From Gammaproteobacteria bacterium (lineage in GTDB: Bacteria; Pseudomonadota; Gammaproteobacteria; Ga0077536), in assembly GCA_021773835.1 (NCBI GenBank), contig JAJFJQ010000028.1:372001-436000 (forward strand): DNA of 64,000 nucleotides. Direction: 5' to 3'. The first letter of the stretch is position 1. Every line of letters begins with the position of its first letter. A program made the translations under genes and the position numbers. The notes beneath the pieces were generated by a model. That model was given only the letters and a program-made list of their open reading frames with translations, did not search any database and was not told where the DNA came from. Below are positions 38,644 through 48,098 of this stretch, piece by piece.

Positions 38644-40797
38644 ATGACCGAAAACCCGATCCTGGATTCTCTCAACGCTGCCCAGCGTGAAGCGGTTACC
38701 GTTTCGGCGCCGCAGGCCTTGGTGCTGGCAGGGGCTGGAAGCGGAAAGACCCGAGTACTCGTGCACCGTATTGCCTGGTATCTAGAAACCGGGCAGGCAG
38801 CGCCGAAGGGGATCTTAGCGGTAACTTTCACCAACAAGGCTGCTGCCGAGATGCGGGCGCGCATTGAAAATCTCTTGCGGCGCCCCGTCGGTGGCATGTG
38901 GGTCGGTACGTTTCACGGAATTGCCCACCGCTTACTACGGGCACATTGGCGTGAAGCGGAACTACCTGAGCACTTTCAGATCATTGATAGTGAAGATCAG
39001 CTGCGGGTCATCCGACGCACGTTACGCGCGATGAACCTTGACGAAAATGAATGGCCGGCGAAAGAGTCGCAATGGTTCATCAACGCCCGCAAGGACGAGG
39101 GTCTACGACCGAAGCATATCGACGACGGTGGCGAACTCACATCCAGGACCTTGATCGATGTTTATCAAGCCTATGAAGAAGCGTGCGCGCGCGCAGGACT
39201 CGTCGATTTTGCGGAATTGCTGCTTCGTGCGCATGAATTGTGGCGCGAGCGTCCCGGGCTATTACGCCATTATCAAGAACGTTTCCGGCACGTTTTAGTA
39301 GATGAATTCCAAGACACCAATGCGCTGCAATATGGTTGGTTGCGGCAACTGGTCGGTGAGCAAGGTAACTTGTTCGTGGTGGGCGATGACGATCAGTCGA
39401 TCTACAGCTGGCGTGGCGCGAAGGTCGAAAACATGCAGCGCTTCCAGCGCGAGTTTCCAGGTAACGAAATCATCCGTCTCGAGCAAAATTATCGTTCGAC
39501 CGCTAACATCTTGGCTGCCGCGAATGCCTTGATCGAAAACAACCCGAGCCGCCTCGGTAAGGAATTGTGGACCGACGGTGATAAAGGCGAGCCGATCACG
39601 TTGTATGTCGCCTATAACGACATCGACGAAGCGCGGTTCGTGGTGGAGCGCATGAGCCAGTGGCATGACCAAGGCGGACGCTTCGATGAATGCGCGGTAC
39701 TGTATCGAGTCAGTGCACAGTCACGCGTACTTGAGGACGCGCTGCGTCAAGCCGACATCCCCTATCGTGTACACGGTGGCTTCAAGTTCTATGAGCGGGC
39801 AGAGATCAAGGACACATTGGCCTATTTGCGCTTGGCGTTCGTGCGTGGCGATGATTCCGCCTTTGAGAGAATAGTGAACACACCAACCCGTGGCGTTGGG
39901 CAACGCAGTATCGAGGCCCTACGCACTACAGCACGCCTAGAACAAATCACCCTATGGGAAGCGACGCGTCGAATCGTCGCCACCCGGGAACTCGGCGCGC
40001 GAGCCGTGGGCGCGCTAGAGCGTTTTCAAAACTTGATCGATCGCTTGTCTGTCGCCATCGAAGGAAAAGAATTAAGCCGAGTTATCGAGACTGTAGTCGA
40101 GCATAGTGGCTTGAACGATCACTATAAGAAGGAGAAGGGGGACCGCGGGCTCGATCGGATCGAAAACTTGGAAGAACTGGTCACCGCGGCGCGCGACTTC
40201 ACCCCAGGCGACAACGCGGAGGACATACCGCTCATCGCTGTATTCTTAAGCCACGCCGCCTTAGAGGCGGGCGAGGGGCAAGCTGCGGCCAACGAGGATA
40301 GCGTACAACTCATGACCCTACACTCAGCCAAAGGTCTCGAGTTCCCGCAAGTGTTTCTCGTTGGCGTGGAGGAAGGACTATTCCCGCATCAGCGCTCGAG
40401 CGAAGATGCCAGGCAGCTCGAAGAAGAGCGGCGTCTTTGTTACGTCGGTATTACCCGGGCGATGCGTCATTTAACGATCTGCCATGCGGAATCCCGGCGC
40501 TTGCACGGCTCTGATTACTACCCACAGCCGTCGAGATTTATTCGAGAGATCCCAGGCAAGCTCTTGCAGGAGGTACGGCTCGGTGGTCGGGTCACCGGAA
40601 TCGGCAACGGCGGCATTGAGCAAGCGTCATCCGACACAGGTCTGATGCTTGGTCAGCGAGTACTACATAAAAGTTTTGGTGAGGGCGTAGTACTGCATCT
40701 TGAGGGTCGCGGGGAGAATGCGCGAGTGCAGGTTAATTTCGAAGACGATGGGATCAAATGGCTTGTGGCTGCCTACGCCGGTCTCCAGGCTTGTTAG
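38644..40797 (+). CDS. uvrD: DNA helicase II UvrD
   Basis: 3'-5' superfamily 1 helicase for mismatch and excision repair. Motif I is LAGAGSGKTRVLV (28-40), motif Ia FTNKAAAEMRARI, motif II VDEFQDTN, motif III DDDQSIYSWRGA, motif V TLHSAKGLEFPQVFL, motif VI VGITRAM. The C-terminus carries the short RNA-polymerase-binding-like domain (GQRVLHKSFGEGVVLHLEG...). 717 residues, full length. Divergent from pmbA. Confidence 0.96.
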   Translation: MTENPILDSLNAAQREAVTVSAPQALVLAGAGSGKTRVLVHRIAWYLETGQAAPKGILAVTFTNKAAAEMRARIENLLRRPVGGMWVGTFHGIAHRLLRAHWREAELPEHFQIIDSEDQLRVIRRTLRAMNLDENEWPAKESQWFINARKDEGLRPKHIDDGGELTSRTLIDVYQAYEEACARAGLVDFAELLLRAHELWRERPGLLRHYQERFRHVLVDEFQDTNALQYGWLRQLVGEQGNLFVVGDDDQSIYSWRGAKVENMQRFQREFPGNEIIRLEQNYRSTANILAAANALIENNPSRLGKELWTDGDKGEPITLYVAYNDIDEARFVVERMSQWHDQGGRFDECAVLYRVSAQSRVLEDALRQADIPYRVHGGFKFYERAEIKDTLAYLRLAFVRGDDSAFERIVNTPTRGVGQRSIEALRTTARLEQITLWEATRRIVATRELGARAVGALERFQNLIDRLSVAIEGKELSRVIETVVEHSGLNDHYKKEKGDRGLDRIENLEELVTAARDFTPGDNAEDIPLIAVFLSHAALEAGEGQAAANEDSVQLMTLHSAKGLEFPQVFLVGVEEGLFPHQRSSEDARQLEEERRLCYVGITRAMRHLTICHAESRRLHGSDYYPQPSRFIREIPGKLLQEVRLGGRVTGIGNGGIEQASSDTGLMLGQRVLHKSFGEGVVLHLEGRGENARVQVNFEDDGIKWLVAAYAGLQAC

Positions 40798-40837
40798 CCC
40801 GCATTAAAGCCCACCATATTAGACATAAGGAATCTGA

Positions 40838-41959
40838 ATGTTCGATCGTTTGAAACAGATTTGGCCGATGCGTGCCTTGTTACTTGTAATGCTGACGGCG
40901 CTTGCCGCCTGCTCTAGCGACTCCGGAAAGGGCAAGGGTCCCGTGGCGACGGATCAAAACTTCAACTGGAAACTCGTCTCAGCATGGCCACCCAACCTGC
41001 CCGTGATCGATGCGGCGGTGAAAAAATTTGCCCACGACGTCGAAATTATGAGTCGGGGACAATTGAAGATCCAAGTCTTCGCCGGCGGCGAGTTGATCCC
41101 CGCGCTCGAAGTCTTCGATGCAGTGGCAGATGGAAAAACTGTTCAGATGGGTCACAGCGCGGCCTACTATTGGGCTGGAAAGGTACCGGCAGCGCAGTAC
41201 ATGTCTGCAGTCCCTTTTGGCCTCGGCGCGCGCGGTATGGTGGCGTGGCTACACGGCGGCGACGGCCTTAAGTTATGGCGAGAACTTTATGCCCCGTTCG
41301 ATCTGGTGCCGATCCCGATGGGCAATACCGGGACTCAGATGGGTGGCTGGTTTAACAAACGGGTCGATTCGGCAGCGGACCTAGCGGGCCTGAAGATGCG
41401 GATCCCGGGCCTTGGTGGCAAGGCGCTAGCCACTGCCGGTGGAAACCCCGTGTTGCTATCGGGTGGTGAGGTATACACCGCACTCGAACGTGGCACCATC
41501 GATGCAACCGAATGGGTCGGACCCTTGCATGATGTGCGGTTTGGTTTGGATCGCGCGGCGAAGTACTACTACTATCCCGGGTGGCAGGAACCCAGCGCCC
41601 AGCTCGAACTGATCGTCAACAAGACGGCCTGGGAGACACTCCCCGAACACCTCCAGCTCATTGTCAATCACGCAGCGATTGCGACCGGGGTGGAGCTGTA
41701 CAGTGGCATGGAAGTAGGCAACGCGAAGGCTTTTCAGCAGCTGCGTGAATCTGGTCACGTCGAGATGATCGAATTCCCTCAAGATGTTCTTGCGGTGCTA
41801 CATAAAAGTGCCCAAGCGGCGTTAGCCGAGGAAGCCGCCAAGGACGAGAATGTACGCAAGGTGAGTGAGAACTATGAAACGTTCCGCGAGATGTTCGATG
41901 CGTGGGACGGCGTCACTGAAAATGCCTATCGGCAATATTTCAATCGCGCAGCAAAATGA
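40838..41959 (+). CDS. TRAP-type substrate-binding lipoprotein
   Basis: 373 residues with a lipoprotein signal (LTALAACSS, Cys25 as lipid site) and a DctP-type binding domain: NFNWKLVSAWPPNLPVID, YYWAGKVPAAQYMSAVPFGL, LAGLKMRIPGLGG (the conserved Arg that clamps a carboxylate) and GGEVYTALERGTIDATEWVGP. The set resembles TakP-like receptors for 2-oxo acids. No DctM/DctQ permease is beside it, so the transporter partner is elsewhere, or the protein serves as a sensor. 40 bases after uvrD. Confidence 0.86.
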   Translation: MFDRLKQIWPMRALLLVMLTALAACSSDSGKGKGPVATDQNFNWKLVSAWPPNLPVIDAAVKKFAHDVEIMSRGQLKIQVFAGGELIPALEVFDAVADGKTVQMGHSAAYYWAGKVPAAQYMSAVPFGLGARGMVAWLHGGDGLKLWRELYAPFDLVPIPMGNTGTQMGGWFNKRVDSAADLAGLKMRIPGLGGKALATAGGNPVLLSGGEVYTALERGTIDATEWVGPLHDVRFGLDRAAKYYYYPGWQEPSAQLELIVNKTAWETLPEHLQLIVNHAAIATGVELYSGMEVGNAKAFQQLRESGHVEMIEFPQDVLAVLHKSAQAALAEEAAKDENVRKVSENYETFREMFDAWDGVTENAYRQYFNRAAK

Positions 41960-41993
41960 TCGGTATATGAAGCGACTAGAGCCTTAGCGTGAT

Positions 41994-42908
41994 CTATTGA
42001 CTCTGGGTGACCATGTAGTCAACCGCCGCGCTAACATCCTCATCGGAAAAATCCATGCGCCCGCCCTTCGGCGGCATCAAGCCAGTCTCGCCCATGTATC
42101 CCTTTATAGCGCGTGAGTAGAGCGTCTCCGTGCCTTGGCTAATGCGCGGACCCCAGTTCGCCACATCGCCAATCTTGGGTGCCCCGGCAACGCCGGTCGC
42201 ATGACAGATGAAACAAGCCGAGTCGTAGACTTCCTTACCGCGCCCGTCGTTCGCGTCAGCCGCCGGGGTTGCCGCCGTTGGCGCCTCAGTAACGGCGACC
42301 TCTGCAGGAGGCGGCTCGACTACGGGCTCCGCAGCTGGTGTTGCCGCGTCGGCTTGCTCTTCACCGCTCGCGGCAAGCATGTACGTAACCGAGGCGCGAA
42401 CGTCATCGTCCGAAAGCGATGGTAACCCACCTTTTGGCGGCATGATCCCCGCGTCTCCCGTCATGCCGTTGATCGCGTTGATGACGAGCATTTCCTTGCC
42501 CTTCTGCAGCCGTGATTTCCATTCGGCCGCGTCGCCGATCTTTGGTGCACCCCCGACCCCGGCGTCGTGACAAGCGAAACAGATCTTGCCGTAGGCCGCC
42601 TTACCGGGATCGGCTGGCGCTGCGGCCACCACCGGCGTTGTTTCGGCGGGCGCTGCAGGCGCTGCCGTCGTCGGCGTTGTTGCAGGCGTGCTCGGCGCGA
42701 GTGCGGCATCGTCAAGCAAAAATGGCTCGCCAATATTGGCGTTGCCGACTGGCGCTAAGCGTTTGGCGACCGCTTCATCGGAATTGTCGACACTAGGGCT
42801 ACCGAAGAGGATCCAGGCGAGTATGGATGCGACTAGACCAGCGCCGAGGAGTAAGATCACGACCACTGACGTGTCGCGAACAAGAGTGCTTTTTTGTGCC
42901 TCGGCCAT
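41994..42908 (-). CDS. Membrane-anchored dihaem cytochrome c5 family protein
   Basis: 304 residues: N-terminal membrane anchor (about 14-36), Ala/Pro-rich spacer, then two cytochrome c5 domains separated by another Ala/Pro linker. Haem sites are CFACH (110-114) and CFICH (232-236); each domain has an MPPKGG segment supplying the Met ligand. The domains look like an internal duplication. Probable periplasmic electron carrier. Convergent with the TRAP receptor gene. Confidence 0.92.
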   Translation of the reverse strand: MAEAQKSTLVRDTSVVVILLLGAGLVASILAWILFGSPSVDNSDEAVAKRLAPVGNANIGEPFLLDDAALAPSTPATTPTTAAPAAPAETTPVVAAAPADPGKAAYGKICFACHDAGVGGAPKIGDAAEWKSRLQKGKEMLVINAINGMTGDAGIMPPKGGLPSLSDDDVRASVTYMLAASGEEQADAATPAAEPVVEPPPAEVAVTEAPTAATPAADANDGRGKEVYDSACFICHATGVAGAPKIGDVANWGPRISQGTETLYSRAIKGYMGETGLMPPKGGRMDFSDEDVSAAVDYMVTQSQ

Positions 42909-43101
42909 ACTGAATTCCTAAGCTTGAGGGTGCTCGATAGTCTGCGTGCATTATGATGACACCGTCGAAGGTGTCCGCCGCGCGCCATTATAGCCGAATC
43001 CGAGCGCGGGACTAGACAGCCTGTCGGCTTCAATGGCGATCCACCGCCATAGTTACATCATTTCCCTATCCGTGAATTACTTGTATCGTAATGAACTCGT
43101 C

Positions 43102-43178
43102 GCGCCCGTAGCTCAGCTGGATAGAGTACTGCCCTCCGAAGGCAGGGGTCACAGGTTCAAATCCTGTCGGGCGCGCCA
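43102..43178 (+). tRNA. tRNA-Arg (anticodon CCG)
   Basis: 77 bases including an encoded CCA end. Acceptor stem GCGCCCG pairs with CGGGCGC, discriminator G. D-loop AGCTCAGCTGGATAGAGT; anticodon stem CTGCC/GGCAG with loop CTCCGAA, giving anticodon CCG (codon CGG, Arg). The T-loop GGTTCAAATCC is canonical. Transcribed alone, divergent from the cytochrome gene and convergent with a small membrane protein gene. Confidence 0.97.
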
Positions 43179-43223
43179 TTTCCCCAAGGTCTGTTACGGT
43201 TACCTACGCGCGACAGAAAGAAG

Positions 43224-43598
43224 TCAGCGCCGCGTTACAATAATCTCCACGTCGCCTTCTGGGCCGATAAACCAGTTCGCCACCATTCCTGTCAGGCTAA
43301 CGATGATGGCACCAAAAAGGGCGCTCCAGAATCCGTCAATGACAAAGCCGGGCACCAATAGCGCGGCTAAGCCGAGCATAGCCCCATTGAGAACCAGCAA
43401 AAACAGACCTAAGGTAATCACGGTAATTGGCAACGTGAGAAAGAGTAGGATAGGTCGAACAACGGCATTGACCATGCCAAGCACTAGTGCCGCAAACAAT
43501 AGCGATAGAACGCCACCGAAATGAATGCCGTCCACCAGCCAAGCGGCAAGTAGTAATCCACTAGCAATTATAAAAAAACGTACCCAAAATCCGGGCAT
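43224..43598 (-). CDS. Small membrane protein of the phage-holin/YvlD (PF04020) superfamily
   Basis: 124 residues, nearly all membrane: four hydrophobic segments, with NAVVRPILLFLTLPITVITLGLFLLVLNGAMLGL matching the core of the family. Despite the holin label, chromosomal members are not known to be phage lysis genes and nothing phage-like is around. A GGGGGAG ribosome site supports ATG 43598 over a GTG at 43622. Confidence 0.85.
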   Translation of the reverse strand: MPGFWVRFFIIASGLLLAAWLVDGIHFGGVLSLLFAALVLGMVNAVVRPILLFLTLPITVITLGLFLLVLNGAMLGLAALLVPGFVIDGFWSALFGAIIVSLTGMVANWFIGPEGDVEIIVTRR

Positions 43599-43867
43599 AG
43601 CGGCAGCTCCCCCTTTTGGCACTCTTCCGGTAAGTCTGGTTTCTCCGAAATTGAATTACAATTTTTTTGTAATACCATCGATATAGCGCGAATGTCTCAA
43701 CGCTCCGTCGAGATTGTGTGGAACCAATGCCGCCACTCAATCGATTCACATCAAGTTGATCCTGCTTTAAATCAACCGGGTCCCAACAAGTGCATATAAT
43801 TTGCTGACGCTTAATCCGTGGCGGTAAGGAAGGAGTATTAGTACTCGCCCAGGGAACGAATGACGCC

Positions 43868-44803
43868 CTACTTCGTAGGCGGCGCTGCATCGGCGTGCAT
43901 CACAGGCATCAACAGTAAATCCGTGTAGTCCCCACTCTCACCGATTTCTCGATACAGCGCCGGTAGTTCGTCAATGCCGCGCCGAACTGCATTTGCGTCC
44001 GCCAAATCGACGAAGCATCCATACGGCTTGAGCGCTTGCAGCATGGCGTCGAACGATCCCGCCCGTTGCATACCGTATGGCCAAAACTCAAGTACCAAGG
44101 GCGGCGTTTGCGCTAAGGTTTGTGGTGCACCGGCAAGCGCCCAGCCTTCGTAACCCTGAACGTCCATCCAAATTAACATCTTATCCGCGTTAGTAGCGTC
44201 GGCTTTAACGATCGCGTCGATCGTTATTGATTTAACCTCGATCCGGTCGCGCTCTTCTTCGCGCTGTTGACCCGGTTCCGTAGACACCGATATCCGATGA
44301 TCCCCTGTATTGACCGGACTCCGTTCAAGAGACAGTGTGCGATCGTCGGTTTCTGCTACCGCGCGATTAAGAACATCGATCCGGTCGTGAAGCTCATTGA
44401 ATGCGATATTGGTGCGCAACAAGCGGAGGTTCAAAGGATCCGGCTCAACCGCGATGGCGCGTTTGAAGTGTTCCGCCGCCACCAATGGAATACAGATGGT
44501 GCCGAGGTTCGCCCCGATGTCGAGGAGCACGCGTCGATTGGTGAGTATTTCTGGTGGCAACAACTCCATGACCCGGGCGAATTTTTCTAGGTCGAGCTGC
44601 CCGCTGCGGAATACTTCTCTACTTGTCCCATTGTCGGAGGTATGCACGACGTAGGGGTAGTCGAACTGGTCGACACAAAGAAAACGATCCGGATAGCGTC
44701 GGCGCAAGAATGCGAATAAATATCCACGCAGCTTAGGGTTGCGGAGCTTTAGCAAGGCGTAGGCGGTAGCAGCAAACAACGGGTGCAGCAAATATTTCAA
44801 CAA
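43868..44803 (-). CDS. FkbM family methyltransferase
   Basis: 311 residues. The SAM motif is RRVLLDIGANLGTICIPLV followed by AIAVEPDPLNLRLLRTNIAFN and the FkbM-typical IWMDVQGYEGWALAGA. Such enzymes O-methylate sugars or polyketides. With the two methyltransferases and the glycosyltransferase nearby, a role in decorating a surface glycan is likely but not shown. Divergent from the next methyltransferase gene. Confidence 0.85.
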   Translation of the reverse strand: MLKYLLHPLFAATAYALLKLRNPKLRGYLFAFLRRRYPDRFLCVDQFDYPYVVHTSDNGTSREVFRSGQLDLEKFARVMELLPPEILTNRRVLLDIGANLGTICIPLVAAEHFKRAIAVEPDPLNLRLLRTNIAFNELHDRIDVLNRAVAETDDRTLSLERSPVNTGDHRISVSTEPGQQREEERDRIEVKSITIDAIVKADATNADKMLIWMDVQGYEGWALAGAPQTLAQTPPLVLEFWPYGMQRAGSFDAMLQALKPYGCFVDLADANAVRRGIDELPALYREIGESGDYTDLLLMPVMHADAAPPTK

Positions 44804-45031
44804 AACCTGATGTCCTTGATCAGCAAGCAGGCGGGCTTGGTGAGGATACCGTTGCGGGTCGGATTTTGCGACACAAAGACTCGTGCTCGTTCGCGGCTAG
44901 CGTCCCCGTTCAACGTCCAAACGCATTGCCCTACTATCGTGACCCGTACAATTTCGAGGTATCCTGCAGCGTATTGGCACCGCCCACCTACTGGAGCAAA
45001 AAGACGAACCCATGTCATCCCGGAACTTGTT

Positions 45032-45637
45032 ATGAAAGAGGCATTCGAGGCTATCTACGCGGATAATCGATGGGGATTTGGCTCCGGCGAAGGCTCGTTG
45101 CCGATCCATAACGGTGCCTACATCGAGACCATTCAGGCGTTCGTTAGAGAACATAGGATCCAAAAAGTTGTCGACCTTGGTTGCGGCGACTGGCAGTTTT
45201 CAAAGCTTATCGATTGGTCTGGGGTCGAGTATCACGGCTTCGACATCGCCGACAGCGTCATTAGCCGGAACCGAGAGGCCTTCGGCGCCGACAACATCAA
45301 TTTTCATTATTTCGGTGGTGATTTCGGCGAACTACCGGACGCCGATTTGTTGCTCGTGAAAGATGTATTGCAGCATTGGTCCAATGACACGGTTGCACGG
45401 TTTCTGCCGATCGCCAATCGATTTCGCTATAGCATCATTACAAATTGCGTAAACCCCAAAGGGCCGACAGAAAATAAGGATATTGAGGATGGCGAGTTTC
45501 GTCGCCTCGATATCCGTCTGCCACCATTTAATGTCGCCGCAACAGAATTATTGCGCTTCACGAATAAGAAACCACGGGTTTTTAGCTTCTTGCAAAGAAC
45601 ACGCTGGGAAAAACGAGTGTTGCTGTTGACGTTGTGA
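45032..45637 (+). CDS. Class I SAM-dependent methyltransferase
   Basis: 201 residues from ATG 45032. Motif I VVDLGCGDWQFSKLIDW, motif II YHGFDIADSVISRN, then DLLLVKDVLQHW. The open frame extends about 250 bases upstream, but that part does not look like methyltransferase sequence. The target is not predictable; the fold is common among glycan and small-molecule methyltransferases. The stop overlaps the GTG of the following gene as GTGA. Confidence 0.75.
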   Translation: MKEAFEAIYADNRWGFGSGEGSLPIHNGAYIETIQAFVREHRIQKVVDLGCGDWQFSKLIDWSGVEYHGFDIADSVISRNREAFGADNINFHYFGGDFGELPDADLLLVKDVLQHWSNDTVARFLPIANRFRYSIITNCVNPKGPTENKDIEDGEFRRLDIRLPPFNVAATELLRFTNKKPRVFSFLQRTRWEKRVLLLTL

Positions 45638-46431
45638 TTGCCGAAGCGGCGATAAGCTTACTAGTCGCGCTCAACGTCGTACTAATAGTTTTATACTTGC
45701 GGCTACGGCGCCGCTCGCGTCGAGCGAAAAATGCGATCCGAGGCCAAAAGATTGGGTGGGGCAAGATCCCAGTGCGGACCATCTACGATCTCTTTCCACA
45801 GCTCGAGCGTAGCGAACTAGGTCCGTTGGCAACAACAGAGGTTCGCCACATTGCAAACGACCATACCCCGGGCGGCGTTTCCGACTACGAAAGTTGGATC
45901 TTGTGTAACCTTGCCAAACGCGCAGACACTATTTTTGAGTTTGGGACCGCGACCGGCAAAACCAGCTATTTGCTTGGCGCTAATAGCCCGACCAAGGCGA
46001 TCGTTCACACCATCACCTTAGGGCCGACGGAGCACGCAAACTATCAGCACGCGGCGCATGACGCCGATGGCGACTTGGCCAACGCCATTGATGAGTCGGT
46101 GTTCGATCACTTTGTGTATTCAGATACGCCGATCGCGCCCAAAATCGCGCAGCTATACGGCGACAGCAAGACCTTCTCCTTCGAGCCCTACCACGACCGA
46201 ATGAATCTAATCTTTATCGATGGTTCTCACGCCCGCTCCTACGTTGAGAGCGATAGCAAAAATGCACTCGCGATGTTGCGTGCCGGCGGTTGTCTTGTGT
46301 GGCACGACTATCGTGGGCCCGAGCTGACCCCTGGCGTATACGAAGCAGTGAATGCGCTGGCGGATGAGCTACCCTTGGCCCAGATCAGGGGGACGAGTAT
46401 GGTGGTTTATCAAAAACCGCCAGACGCATAG
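45634..46431 (+). CDS. Membrane-anchored class I methyltransferase
   Basis: 265 residues: N-terminal membrane helix (about 2-25) with a basic stop-transfer region (RLRRRSRRAK), then a methyltransferase-like domain with TIFEFGTATGKTSYLL (motif I), LIFIDGSHARSYVESD and CLVWHDYRGPELTPGV. These last motifs resemble cephalosporin hydroxylase/O-methyltransferase-like proteins of sugar biosynthesis clusters. GTG start coupled to the upstream stop. Its 3' end overlaps the convergent glycosyltransferase gene by 47 bases. Confidence 0.75.
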   Translation: MIAEAAISLLVALNVVLIVLYLRLRRRSRRAKNAIRGQKIGWGKIPVRTIYDLFPQLERSELGPLATTEVRHIANDHTPGGVSDYESWILCNLAKRADTIFEFGTATGKTSYLLGANSPTKAIVHTITLGPTEHANYQHAAHDADGDLANAIDESVFDHFVYSDTPIAPKIAQLYGDSKTFSFEPYHDRMNLIFIDGSHARSYVESDSKNALAMLRAGGCLVWHDYRGPELTPGVYEAVNALADELPLAQIRGTSMVVYQKPPDA

Positions 46432-47389
46432 CTAAATCGGCAACCTCATCCACCGTGATTGCAGACATGCGCTGGTCGTTCGCAGGACTGCTGAGCGGAT
46501 GAATGTGTTTCGAGTAGCGCAATGCCGCAGTCACGCCAAATAATCCGATGGTTGGAACGCCGACGGCAGCCGCCAAGTTCATCGGACCCGAATCGTTGCC
46601 GACAAAGAGATCGCAACTACTGGCGAGCGCTGCCGCTTGCGCAATTTGTAGGTGCGAAATATTGACCACATTGGGCATTGTCGACCGGGCGACGATCTCG
46701 CGATCGACGATATCGATCTCATCCAAGCCACCGAGTACAAACCATGTGCCGGCGCCATCGAAGCGTTCGATCACCTGACAGTACGACGCGTGCGGCCAGC
46801 GCCGGATGTGATTACGCGCGCCGACCCCAAGCATGACCCAAGGTCGCGGATGCTCCTCGAAGCGGATCCGTTGGTCATTTATTGCGCTCGAATCGATGAC
46901 GAGCCCAGGCTCGGTTGAATCAACTGGGATGTCGTGTAACTCGAAGAAGGCGACGAGCTTGTCGATCTGGTGCGCGTCCCGCAGGTCTTGAGCTAAGGTT
47001 GCCCCATGTACCCAGCGTTGCTGCGATCCCAAGCCAAAGCCGAACACATCATGTACGCCAAGTAGTCGCGCCGCGATCGCTGGACGACTTATTTTGTCCA
47101 GTACCCACAGGGACTGGGCGTGTAGACGACGCAAGACTGCCATCGTTACGAACAACTCCCGTAGATGGCGAAACGGGCCGCTGAGATATGGCACGTAGTC
47201 TACCCTCGTGATGCAGGGGTCGTTGGCAAGCAACGCTTGTGCGTGGGTTGTACGCCTCGCGAGCAGTGTAATCGTTCCGTTGCTCCGATGATTAGCGAGT
47301 GCACGAATAAATGGAAGGTGCCACATCAAGTCGCCAATCCCAGGGTGCGGAAGATAGACGACGGTGGGTTCAGTCGCGACGGTGTTCAA
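46385..47389 (-). CDS. Glycosyltransferase family 9 (heptosyltransferase-like)
   Basis: 334 residues. GT9 marks are VYLPHPGIGDLMWHLPFIRAL at the N-terminus, WVMLGVGARNHIRRWP and LFVGNDSGPMNLAAAVGVPTIGLFG near the end. The family adds heptose or related sugars to LPS core or O-glycans. TTG start supported by AGGA eight bases before it. It overlaps the convergent methyltransferase by 47 bases. Confidence 0.87.
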   Translation of the reverse strand: MNTVATEPTVVYLPHPGIGDLMWHLPFIRALANHRSNGTITLLARRTTHAQALLANDPCITRVDYVPYLSGPFRHLRELFVTMAVLRRLHAQSLWVLDKISRPAIAARLLGVHDVFGFGLGSQQRWVHGATLAQDLRDAHQIDKLVAFFELHDIPVDSTEPGLVIDSSAINDQRIRFEEHPRPWVMLGVGARNHIRRWPHASYCQVIERFDGAGTWFVLGGLDEIDIVDREIVARSTMPNVVNISHLQIAQAAALASSCDLFVGNDSGPMNLAAAVGVPTIGLFGVTAALRYSKHIHPLSSPANDQRMSAITVDEVADLAMRLAVFDKPPYSSP

Positions 47390-47624
47390 ACGAATCCTAA
47401 ATGTCTTGCAAATCGATGTCGGGATCGTGGTTCATTGTACGGAGCAATATTGTGCCCTCCGGGGTGCCAACACGTCTTCCCGGACGACAGCCGAAGGATG
47501 TTATCGCCGCACCGCAGTTTAACTAAGTAATTACGGGCGGTCTCAGTGTAGATCGTTATGGCGCCTAGGCGTGCTGAGTCGCGAGGTCGTTCGCTAGACC
47601 CGTCAGCACAGGAATGGATTTAGA
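47390..47624. other. Intergenic stretch without a recognisable gene
   Basis: No convincing coding frame, RNA gene or repeat seen. Presumably holds the promoter of the glycosyltransferase gene on the minus strand. Confidence 0.4.
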
Positions 47625-47885
47625 TCAGCCCTGGTGCCGATCGAAGAAATGTTCGAGTTTAAATTTCACGTACAGCACGAGCACCAGTGCGGCGATACGC
47701 AGCACCGTAATACCCTGTGCCAACACGGTGACAATATCTCGCGCACTGTAGCGTGCCTCGACCAGTGCGGCGGTGCGGTTGCGAATACTGTCGGCAAGCG
47801 ATTTCATGGAAAAAATATAGATGGGACTCGACATTCGATCGTTAGTCTTAGCGGCAGTTCGACGAATCCTTGCAATGTTTTGCAT
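47625..47885 (-). CDS. Possible small membrane protein, unknown
   Basis: 86-codon open frame with one hydrophobic segment near its C-terminus (VTVLAQGITVLRIAALVLVLYV) and a basic N-terminus. An inner ATG at residue 27 would give a 60-residue protein. No strong ribosome site is visible and no family is recognised. It may be real because its hydrophobic pattern is orderly, but a chance frame is possible. Confidence 0.35.
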   Translation of the reverse strand: MQNIARIRRTAAKTNDRMSSPIYIFSMKSLADSIRNRTAALVEARYSARDIVTVLAQGITVLRIAALVLVLYVKFKLEHFFDRHQG

Positions 47886-47924
47886 CGTTGCCGTCGATCC
47901 TGGCGATGCGGCTGGGCGTTTTGT

Positions 47925-48060
47925 ATTCGATATAAAATAGTAATTATTTACTTTAAAATATTCAAATTAACTATTGATTTAAATTACAATTTTTCCAATA
48001 AAAATTTGTTTTTCCTTTTGATGTTGACTATAGTTCGGGGTGATTTTTAGCGTAAAAAAC
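47925..48060. promoter_or_regulatory. AT-rich island upstream of the outer-membrane barrel operon
   Basis: About 80% A+T over more than 100 bases, far from the composition of the surrounding genes. It contains tracts such as TTTAAAATATTCAAATTAAC and sequences resembling weak -35/-10 elements (TTGATT, 17 bases, AATAAA). Likely a promoter or UP-element region, or a site silenced by H-NS-like proteins. No transcription start can be assigned. Confidence 0.45.
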
Positions 48061-48098
48061 CATATTCGCCATAACCCGTTTTTTAAGAGGGAGAATTT

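Noticed and set aside
43033-43524. 163-codon plus-strand frame through the tRNA-Arg
   Set aside because: It reads through the tRNA gene and lies antisense to the small membrane protein gene; its translation has no recognisable domain.
43224-43598. Prophage evidence from a holin-family label
   Set aside because: PF04020 members are widespread chromosomal membrane proteins and no other phage gene is nearby.
44783-45031. 83-codon upstream extension of the methyltransferase at 45032
   Set aside because: Does not resemble the methyltransferase family; the shorter start begins a normal domain.
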